Source: Acanthochromis polyacanthus (Eukaryota; Chordata; Actinopteri; Pomacentridae). From it: DNA of 64,000 nt. Position 1 is the first letter of the stretch, and each line of letters starts with the position of its first letter. Of this stretch, positions 55,190-64,000 are shown piece by piece. The stretch covers positions 38,489,571 to 38,553,570 of the forward strand of contig NC_067123.1 in assembly GCF_021347895.1 (NCBI RefSeq). The letters are read 5' to 3'. The notes under the pieces are model-generated. The model was not told the origin of the DNA and searched no databases. It was given only the letters and a program-made list of their open reading frames with translations. The translations under genes were made by a program, and so were the position numbers.

Positions 55190-55890
55190 CGATCTATAAT
55201 TGCAGGACTTTCTGTAAAATCGTTGACATTTTTGCTGTTTTCAGGCCTAAAACCAACATGGCCGCCTATAACCAAATATCACATGGCATTTTAGAGAAAG
55301 ATTCTTCTAAATATTATTTTTACAACTGAGTAAAATTGAAATTAAAAGTTATCTATAAAGATATTGTAGTAAACCTGTTGACTACTTTATATTAAATAAG
55401 TCAGAAAGCCTTGGAGTCTGTCCAGTCTTTTCTTCAGCAGGAAATGACATCATGTGGAGCAGGTCATGTGATCTGGAATTAACACACTTCCTGGAGAGGA
55501 GTTTTTGTAATGGGGAACTTAGTGGAAAGTGATTAAATTTGTTATTTTCCATATAAAATGTGATATATTGCCAAAAAAACAAATATCCGTCATAATTATC
55601 CTAACTGAACAAGAAGAACACAATCAAACCTATTTCTGAATCAGCTCATTTTATTATTGTTTAGCTCATTACAAGGTGGTTGGTGTTAAATTCAGACGGT
55701 TATTCAGTTGACATTTTACTGATATCCAGTCATTTTTATTAATAAGTGATCATTTCCATACTAAATAATTCTGGAGTTTGTAAAGACATGACCATAATGA
55801 ACATAAAAACATTTTTTTTTACTTTTAATAAAAATGTATGCAGATATATCCCATGGACTTCAGAAGTCTCTCAACTATAGATGTGACCCC
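55190..55890 (+). mobile_element. GTCAATA-family MITE without array (diverged ends)
   Basis: TATAATTGCAGGACTTTCTG, AACATGGCCGCCTATAACC, GAGCAGGTCATGTGATCTGG and CATGGACTTCAGAAGTCTCT follow the order of the 7174 copy. The first bases of the left end are degenerate. Confidence 0.8.
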
Positions 55891-57156
55891 ATTACTAGAA
55901 TCACGTTCATTCACCTGTATGAAAACCAGCTGAACAAAATCAACAGTAATGTCGTGTTTCAGTCACTATTTCCTTCCTCTGCTTTGGTTTAATAGTGTAA
56001 TGTTTATCTCAAGGCGCTTCATTTCTAACATTCCAGTGATTGCATCTGGACAAATATCTACTCAGATTATCGTTGGGGATTTAAGCCAAACAAAACAAAA
56101 ACTGAGGGCAGATTTTGGTTTTAAGCCAAATGAAAAAGAAAACCTCAATAATTGCAATGAGTCACACTTGCAGCAAAAAGACGAGAGCTAAAGGTGCAGA
56201 TAGCAGTAATGTAAAACTATTAGAGGAATAAAACAAACAGAATAAACACCAATACAAAGCTACTAGCAATATGAGCATTAATCAAAAGAATCCATTTCAG
56301 GACAGTCCTACTAGATGTTTGTTTAATCAAACAGATCGATCAGACTGAACCAGAAAGAACCTTTATTTTAATACTGCTGTTTCTCTCATCCTACTTTAAC
56401 TACTTCACACTGCTGATGCTTTGTTTTCACTGCACAGACAAGGAAGATGTTCGATTAATATGACAAACACGATTCTGAACCTTCTACTTTAGCAACATTT
56501 TGAGCTTGTACTTGTAATTGATTTGGTTTTATAACTTCTACTTGTAAAAATAAAGACCTTACTACTGCATTTACCATCATCATCATTCTCTTCCTCCCTC
56601 CATCATCCCTGATATAACTCGTTAAACACAACCACCGCCATCAGTCTGCTGAAGCAGAACAAGCTGCTGCAGAAGCCACACAGCACTGACACAGCAGAGA
56701 AACGTCTCCTCGCCTCAGCACGGTAAAACACGAAAGAAATCATTCCCCAGAGCGGCGCTTCGTTGTGCGTCTCCGGCTGCACACTGACATCGCACCAATC
56801 TCCTCCATTACGGCCCTGCGTCAGCCGCTCAGATTTATGGAGGCCGTGGCAGCCCGAGGCAGGCCCTCACCGCCCTCCACCACCGGCCTGCCCTCAGCAC
56901 CAGAGCCGCTACTTTACAAAGTAATAGCTCCTAAATGTCAACCTTTTAGGATCTAAGAACGGCAGCCTTGTTGTAAGGGGATGGCAGCGAGCTTCTTTGG
57001 TTGTCAGACGGGTTATAAAAGCTCTGACTTAATGTTTCAAATTACAAACATGAAAGTTTTAGAGCATTTCAAAGGAGCGCTTTGGGTTTTATTCTACATT
57101 TAGCCCTTAAAGTCTGAGAGTCTGCAGATTGCACTATGGACTGGTTCATGCTGTCA
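55891..57156. other. Upstream intergenic DNA, unassigned
   Basis: No gene was recognised. Short frames at 55949-56191 and 56765-56956 lack motifs. Confidence 0.5.
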
Positions 57157-58211
57157 CACTGGAAAAAAAAGCCCCTCTCAAAACAAGGAAAAAAACTTAT
57201 TTCAAGGAACTTTTACCTTGAAATAAGTGACAAGAATCTGCAAATAGAACAACTGAAAAATGGCTTGGTAAAATTTCTTGAAATAAGATATGAGAGCTTA
57301 AAATTAGCTGGAAAACTTATTTTAAGCTAAATTTTACCAGGACTGTCAACCTTCGGTGTCTTAAAATAAGTCAAATATGCTATTAAAAAAAAAAAAAAAA
57401 AAAAGCTCACTCAGAAATAGATTTTTCCTTTCATGTAACCTCCTAATTTGAGATGTATTAACCCTCCTGTTGTCCTCATTTACAAGCACCAAAAATATTG
57501 TTTCCTTGTCTGAAAAAAATCCCAAAGAATCAGCAAAAAAGCCCTCAAATTTCTGAAAATTTGCAAAACCTTCAGGAAAAAAATTCTAATATTTCCTAAA
57601 ATTTTTTTTTTTAAAAAGTCTCCCAAATTTGGCAAGAAAATTCTTGCAAATATTTTCAAAAACTGAGTAAAAATCTACGAAAAAATCCTAAAAAATATCT
57701 AAGGTGATTACATATATATCAGTAAAACTTCAAATATTTTCTTTAAGACCATTCGCAAAAAAATATATATATTTTTTGTGAATGTTCTTAAAGAAACATT
57801 TTTTTAAAAACTTTTCTTTATTTACACTAAAAAATGTTCAAAAATGTGTCTCTTTTTTGTGTCATTTGTCTGATTTTTGTCATTTTGTGTCTCATTTTTG
57901 TTGTTTTTTTGTCTTACTTTTGTCATTTGTCTCATGTTTTTGTTATTTTGTTTCCAGAAATGTTGAAAATGTGGACATCAGAAGTTTCACTGTGAACATA
58001 TTTTTTTTTTCACGTTTTCAAACTTTAAGACGGGTCAGTTTCGAGTTTCCTTGTAAAATTCAACTCAAAACAAGATAATTTCAAGATTGTTTGACTGAAC
58101 AAGCTAGAAATGACAGTTGTTAAGTGAATTTATCTTAAATTGAGGGGGATGAGACATTTTGACTAAAAATAAGACAAATAGACTTGGTAAGATATAGAGT
58201 TTTTGCAGTGC
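57157..58211. mobile_element. CACTG-ended nonautonomous element with nested TTAA MITE and array
   Basis: The ends CACTGGAAAAAAAAGCCCC and ATATAGAGTTTTTGCAGTG match the family at 50951. Inside, starting after TTAA at 57458-57461, is an inverted piggyBac-like MITE (57462 to about 58042). Inside that, at 57840-57955, is a short minisatellite. This is three layers of nesting. Confidence 0.8.
57840..57955 (-). repeat. Short TTTTGTCATTTTGTGTCTC minisatellite in TTAA MITE
   Basis: TTTTTGTCATTTTGTGTCTC and TTTGTCATTTGTCTCATG words replace a few bases of the MITE between AAATGTTCA and AGAAATGTTGAAAATGTGG. Copies at 21608 and 44604 have no array at this site. Confidence 0.88.
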
Positions 58212-58254
58212 AGGGTCTTAGATTGTTCATAAGACGTGGTCTAACCATCTGAAA

Positions 58255-58735
58255 AGTGAAGCCAATGCCAAACTGCTTTAAGTCTGCAGTTTTTCTAACA
58301 GCCAACAGGTGGCGATTTCTCTGGTTGCAAAAGGAACCCTGACTGTATAGAAGTCCATGAGAAGATGAACCTACATCTCACCTAATCTGCTACCCCAGTA
58401 AACATTTTCTTAATAAGTTGATGGTCTCAATTGCTAGTCTTGGGGCTTTTTTAACACAGCGTGATGTTAATTTTAAAATTATTGTCCCACTTAGAGTAAA
58501 AGTGACGATAAAGCATGGTATGGAACTTTTAGGACAGGGCTAACTTGTGCTTGATATGTTGCCACTGTATCACCTTATATAAGCTCTCCAGTTACATCCA
58601 TTAAGCTTCAAAAGGCAGCAGCTGCCGAATGCTGCACTTTAAGCTTTTAAACATTATAGTCCACTAATAACCAGTGGGTGACGTCACAGTGATTACATCC
58701 ACCTTTAAGTATAGTCTACGTCATGCTACACATGT
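58255..58735. repeat. Interspersed repeat related to the one nested at 52.5-53.0 kb
   Basis: AGCCAATGCCAAACTGC and CAGTGGGTGACGTCACAGTG to AAGTATAGTCTACGTC resemble the nested repeat at 52486-53003 (ACGGGTGACGTCACGG; TATATAGTGGACG). The family is not named. Confidence 0.45.
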
Positions 58736-59098
58736 ATGTCTGTATATAGTGATAACATCATGACCCTTAGTTTAATTTCAGATTGCACTGAAACTCCACC
58801 GTCACTTCAGAAATGTACAGAAAACAATCTCACTTGTGTGGACGCTACTGCACTACTTGATTAATAAAAGAACTTTGCTATTGAAAAGCTACTTGATTCC
58901 AAAAATGGTGCTCTTACACAATGCTACTGAGAAATGCAGCAAGCAATGCTATTACTACAGACCGGCTGTATGAGGACACGACTCTACATTATTACAAAGC
59001 AGATCTGCTCTTCATAGGCACTAGCAGTAATGGTACATGACCTTAACCACGATGAGACTCCTTTAGTTCTACGCATCACATGATTCAAACAAGAGCAA
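58736..59098. other. Upstream intergenic DNA, unassigned
   Basis: No feature was recognised. Confidence 0.5.
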
Positions 59099-59300
59099 TT
59101 TCTGACCTCCGCCAAGGGAAGATCCTTATCCGGATCAACACAAAATTTGAATGGAGTCTTCCCTGGGCCAAGATCCACCTCTGGTGAAAATTTCATGAAG
59201 ATCCGACAAGCAGTTTCCGAGAAATCCTGTCCACAGACACGCACACAGACAGACAAATAAATTAACGGACCCGATCGCATGACCTCCTTGGTGGAGGTAA
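59099..59300 (-). repeat. Interspersed repeat (CCACCAAGGAGGTC family)
   Basis: On the minus strand CCACCAAGGAGGTCATGCGA, GTCTGTCTGTGTG, GATCTTCATGAAATTTTCAC and CTTGGCGGAGGTC form a repeat widespread in animals. It is related in layout to the families at 23440 and 29600. Confidence 0.65.
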
Positions 59301-61184
59301 TAATAAGTGGATTAATTTCTACACTAAATTACACGGCATAAACTCCACTCATCAGTGCACCAGTTGTTCTCCATCAGCTATGACACGGTTAGCTTTTAAA
59401 CTTGTGTTCACTTTGTTGAAAATGTAAAATTAACCCACAGTTTTGTTGTCATTTTTTTAACATAAGCAATAAAAACTAAAGTTAACTTCTGGATTTGTTG
59501 GTGTATTTGTTATACCAAACTACTCTCCAACACTGATGTGTGTTTGTATCGAACTGAATTTAGTTCACCGTGATGACGTACAGTTATTCTGTACATCAAA
59601 TAACACTGAACCATTGCAGCAAGTGTAAATATTCTGGATGTCTTGTGCATAATTTTACACACAAAAATTCTGGTTAGTTTGTACCGACTGGTCAGCTCAC
59701 ACGATAAAAATCATGCGTCCCGTCTTGCCTTTTCTCTCCAAATTGAGCTGTTAAAAGATATAAACAGCAACTAAATCCGATCAGATTCACGTAAATCTGT
59801 CGTCACTGAATTATTTTAGACATGCATCATGAATCGTCAGTGAAGGACCCTGAAGATGTTCACTCACAAAAGTCTGATGAATGAATTTAATGAAACAACT
59901 CTGTGGTTTATACAAAACGCTACGTAAAGATGTTTTCTAAATGTTAATCACTCTGAGGCACTTCATGCATGTTCAAGCTCAGAATCCATAGAAGCTGTTT
60001 CTAAAAAACGTGCATGTTTCTGTTGACATCTTCTCATCCACGGTTTTGCTGCATTTTGCAAAGCAACAGTTTCTGACATTTTGGGAAGTAAGACGCGTGG
60101 CTTCAGAGCAGAAGGGTTTGATCAGAGGATTATTATTCTCACATCTGGTTCAGCGTTAAACTGAGCCAAACATTCCCTGGCTGCTCGGTGCAGATATGAG
60201 AGCGGTTTCAACATCATCAAACTCTGGCCAAGAAAGTCACCGAGAGCGTTTCACAAAATGTCAAACTAAAAAAGAACACGACCGAATCCAAAAGCACACA
60301 TGGATATATTAGCAAACCGTCCACTTCCAGCTGTGTGTTCGTCTCTTTCTTGTTTCGCCGTGATAATGGCTGCTCCATAAAAAAAATGCTTTTTCCAGTG
60401 TTTTGTGTTTTTGGCCGACCCCTGACCTCAACCCCATCCACTATCTCTGGGATTAACTGGAACGCTGACTCCGAGCCAGGCCTCGCATTAGCTGCTAACC
60501 TCGCTAATGCTCTTGTGACTGAACGGGAGCAAATCCCAGCAGCCAAAATCGTGTTCAAAGAGTGTTTGTTTTGGGGTGAGAGAATCAACACTGACGGGTA
60601 ATGAGTGTAATGCTTGAGTGTTCGCACACTTTTGGCTGAGAAGTGGTGTCATTAGGTAATCGGAGGATGTGGCGGCAGCGAAATTTTGAGCAAGCGCAGC
60701 GGATCAAAGCGTGCTGCGGTCCGGCACATTTGGCATTCAGATGTATGACAGCCTTTCAGAGAATAACGATGATAGATAGCGAGGCTCAGCGCAGGAAAAG
60801 CCTGAGACTCAGCTTTAAAGATAAAGTGGTGAAGAAGAAGAAGTCCTCCCTCAGCACACGTCCTCGTCTCTTAGTTCTAATGGATTGACTTTCCAAACAT
60901 TTTTCATACTTTCTAATGGCTCCTGGCGTCTCAAAGGCGACGGCGGTGAGTGGCAGGACGTGGATGCAGCGTGTCGGAGAGATCATCGTTGCTTAGTCAG
61001 TGTGCGCTTTGAAAGGTTACTGGGAAAGCTCTGGTTCGTTTCGGATCCAGCCGTCAGGATTTGAATAAGAACTGGTGCATTTCATCAGCGATCGTATCAG
61101 GACTTGAATGTGTGAGCTCATCCCACAGATATCCGCTGCTCTGCCAATCACGCCTTTGTGTGCCGACAATGATGAAGTCTGAAC
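59301..61184. other. Upstream intergenic DNA, unassigned
   Basis: No gene or element was recognised. Overlapping frames at 60217-60627 on both strands have no motif. Confidence 0.5.
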
Positions 61185-61265
61185 TAAAGGCGCTTTTCCA
61201 CTAGCACCGACTCGGCTCAGCTCGACTCGGCTCGGTTTAGGAGTAGTTCTTAGCGGATGACACCT
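61185..61265 (+). repeat. Fragment of a CGGCTC-rich fish repeat
   Basis: GGCGCTTTTCCACTAGCACC followed by tandem GACTCGGCTCAGCTC words resembles one end of a common fish DNA repeat. The other end is not seen. Confidence 0.45.
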
Positions 61266-61756
61266 CAAGAAACAGCAGAGAGTTGGTCATTTTTCTACAC
61301 CTTTAAGGCATATGATAGGAGTGACAGTTTTGACACCGTTCTACTTTCCTAAATCAGATCGTGACGTCAGGTTATCATATTTCACCATCAGGTCGCACTT
61401 TACAAAGGACATTAGGTTATTATTAGGGCATGTTTCACAGAGAACATGTTCAGACTTTGCCTGATTATTCTGAGACACATTTCATGCCTATCGTACCTTT
61501 ATGTATTGTTACGTTTCTGATACCCGTCTTTTAAAAGTTATGTTGCTTTAAGTTGACACCGTTATGTTTTGAGTCCTCCACATATCATTTCATACAAAGC
61601 ATTTATCTTCACACTAAAGTTACAGGTTGTGTTACATGTTCCCTCCACAGACACACACCACATCATCAAAACATCAGTCATGACTAGACTATTCATCATT
61701 ATGGATTTTATACACGTTTTAACTCTGGTTGTCAGTCTAGTAGCATTTGCCATAAT

Positions 61757-62135
61757 TATATCAATCAATCAATTTTATTTCTAAAGCACTTTTAAAAAAC
61801 AACACTGTCGACCAAAGTGCTGTACATGTTAAAACTAAATAAAATAACTAAAATATAAATAAAATAGTGTGAGTATAAAAATACAACATAAAACACAGGT
61901 TGTACAATAAAAGCCAGCTCTAAGCTGAGCCATACGCCAAGTTAAAAAAATGTGTTTTTAAAAGAGATTTAAAAGCAGAGAGAGAGTCTGCCAGTCTAAT
62001 ATGTAGTGGGAGCTCATTCCACAATCTAGGAGCAGCCGCAGAAAAAGCATGATCCCCTCTTGATTTCTTTTTAGTCTTTGGCACCACCAGTAAAGCCTGA
62101 TCTGCTGACCTCAGTGACAGTGATACCATCTTTTA
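61757..62135 (-). mobile_element. L2-type LINE 3' end with ORF2 tail
   Basis: On the minus strand a 69-codon frame (62129-61920) ends KKSRGDHAFSAAAPRLWNEL, then SAFKSLLKTHFFNLAYGSA-stop. This is the usual C-terminus of L2/CR1-like LINE proteins (A-P-x-L-W-N-x-L-P, F-K-x-L-L-K-T). A TTTTAT-rich 3' UTR and an (ATTG)n tail at 61757-61772 follow. It is a 5'-truncated copy. Confidence 0.82.
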
Positions 62136-63223
62136 CTTTTAGCACATCGTACCCAAAAAACACTGCACTACATTATAGACACAATCGGCATATTTCTGTC
62201 TCCCAACAGATGATAATGTACGGGGACACGCCTCCTCTGCTTTTGTTTCTGCTCTCTGCTGACGCTGCAAAGAGCAGCTGGACTAGATTAGCATTTCACC
62301 TGGCCTAATTGTTCCTGGCCACCATGGGAACTGAGATTATCTGGAGCCTGTTTGTTTTGGGAACATTTTATCTGCTCGTTCCAAACTCTGTCTGCGGCTA
62401 AAACGGCTCCGGGAAACGTCTCTTTGCGGAAAGCAGCTTGTTTGACGTGTAAATAAGCTCAGCGTTCTCTGTCGGCTGCATGAACTGAACACGGTCGAGT
62501 CTAACTTTGGTTTTTGCTCTAATGTCGTCTTGAAATTTGTGATCAAGTTGGGCAAAACTGTGTTTCTGATTATTTTCACATCACACTGAGCTGCTCAGCT
62601 CAGTGCAGATTGTATGAATAACATGCTTGACTTGCCAAAAGCTTGCATATGCTCGCACAACAGCCTGCATTATTCACAAAGAGCAGAAACCTCGCCAATA
62701 ACTGCTTAATGGACTGGAGGGGGGCTATTGACCCTGTCTGCTGACAAGGTCAGTCCCCTGAGTGTGAGTGTTTCCATGTGCAGTTGTGTGTTACACTGAC
62801 AGAAAGAGGAGGGAGAAGCTGAGAGCACAGCGGAGGACTTTCTGGAGTAAATATTCGACTGTATGTGTCTGTTTGCTGCCTCTTACCTCGCTGGTTGCTG
62901 CATATTCATGAGGCTTTCTGATGGCTGAGGATGAGGAGGGAAGCTGTAGAAATCCTCTGTTGCCAGCTTCCACTCTGAAGGTCAGGACCCCTGGAACAAT
63001 AAAGGTACTTAAGACCAGTAAATCAACACAAACATACCACAGCATTTCATCCTCCACAACGCCATCTGAGTACATGATATATAGTACAGAAAAACCTTCA
63101 CACAGCAAGTCAGCAGCTTTAAAGGAAGTCACTTTGTTCAGCTAAGCTTAAAGGAGCTCATTTATTTTCAGCTTTTCATGATCAGAAACAGGTTATTTGA
63201 CATGGAATGTTTATGAAAGACTT
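62136..63223. other. Upstream intergenic DNA with one weak exon candidate
   Basis: On the minus strand 62889-62997 lies between an AG (GTTCCAG|GGG) and a strong donor (GCGAG|GTAAGAG) and is open (LTFRVEAGNRGFLQLPSSSS). I do not recognise the peptide, and it does not match any ORP10 segment. Treat it as unproven. Nothing else was found. Confidence 0.3.
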
Positions 63224-63937
63224 GGATCAATATATAACTGAGAGAAATCTGAAGTCCATGGGATATATCTGGCATACATTTTTATTAAAATAATGTTTTG
63301 TGTGCTCATTATGATCATGTTTTTACAAATTCCATCATTATTTATTATGGAAACAATCACTTATTAATAAAAAATGACTGAATATCACAAAAAATGTCAA
63401 CGAAATAACCGTCCCAAATAAATAAAAAACACCTTCTAATTAGCCAAACAATAATAACATGAGCTGATTCAGAACTTGTTTTGATCGTGTTCTTTTTGGT
63501 GAGTTGCGATAATCATGACAGATATTTGTATTTTGGTAATATATCACATTTCTTTCTGGAAAACAACAAATTGTATCTGTGTCTGAGAAATCACTTTCTA
63601 CTAAGTTCCCCATCACAAAAACACCTCTCAAGGAAGTGTGTTAATTCCAGATCACATGACCTGCTCCACATGATGTCATTTCCTCCTGAAGAAAAGACTG
63701 GAAGACTCCAAGGCTTTCTGACTTATTTAATATAAAGTAGTCAACAGGTTTACTACAATATCTTTATAAATAACTTTCAGTTTCAATTTTACTCAACTGT
63801 ATATATAATATTTAGAAGAATCTTTGTTTAAAAATACCATGTGGTGTTTGGTTATAGGCGGCCATGTTGGTTTTAGGCCTGAAAACAGCAGAAATATCAA
63901 CTATGATACAAAAAGTCCCTCAGTTATATGTTGACCC
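63224..63937 (-). mobile_element. GTCAATA-family MITE without array, inverted
   Basis: GGATCAATATATAACTGAGA at the left and CAGTTATATGTTGACCC at the right are the two ends. GACTCCAAGGCTTTCTGAC and GGCGGCCATGTTGGTTTTAG in the interior are reverse complements of the 7174 copy. Confidence 0.85.
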
Positions 63938-64000
63938 ACTTGATTTAGATACTATTAATAATTATATTCCAAAGCATTTGACTAAGAAAACATGTTAAAA

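Noticed and set aside
60217..60627. 136-codon minus-strand and 88-codon plus-strand overlapping frames
   Set aside because: No recognisable domain, splice context or codon pattern; an overlapping pair of this size is expected by chance in 64 kb.

Overview
The window looks like teleost fish genomic DNA, probably percomorph. It is AT-rich and intron-heavy, with one split protein gene whose exons match the vertebrate ORP10 family. It is dense in fish-type interspersed repeats: hAT, piggyBac-like TTAA, PIF/Harbinger and Tc1 DNA elements, Penelope-like elements and LINE tails. I infer the clade from these repeats and cannot name the species.

The one host gene I can support is osbpl10 (oxysterol-binding protein-related protein 10) on the minus strand. 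Exon 1 (47799-48082) carries the start codon, a Gly/Ser-rich N-terminus, an eight-glutamine tract and the start of the PH domain. Exon 2 (30167-30342) and exon 3 (14602-14681) complete the PH domain. Exon 4 (10074-10142) is a probable 69-bp in-frame cassette. Exon 5 (1613-1810) encodes the basic linker after the PH domain. The lipid-transfer (ORD) half lies beyond position 1. All exon phases agree. A CpG-rich, TATA-less 5' region follows exon 1, and a 516-bp tandem repeat lies upstream of it. I recognise no second host gene from 49.7 kb to 64 kb.

The introns and the upstream region are mostly transposon debris, and target-site duplications make several insertions exact. Examples are hAT-type elements at 2568-2972, 11562-12108, 16455-16651, 27726-29060, 31228-32205 and 54236-54866; TTAA elements at 21608-22146 and 44604-45132; and Penelope-type units at 4712-5268 and 37722-38619.

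Two things stand out. First, the insertion at 4712-5268 has Penelope-type inverted ends and a perfect 13-bp target duplication, but its cargo is the C-terminal bromodomain of the acetyltransferase KAT2A/GCN5, intronless and ending at the native stop. Second, about 7.4 kb of the window is one family of ACAAAATGAC-type minisatellite. It recurs in ten places, inside at least four unrelated transposon families, often in shared higher-order units of about 270-320 bp. Some arrays in the same osbpl10 intron lie in opposite orientation and could pair in the pre-mRNA.
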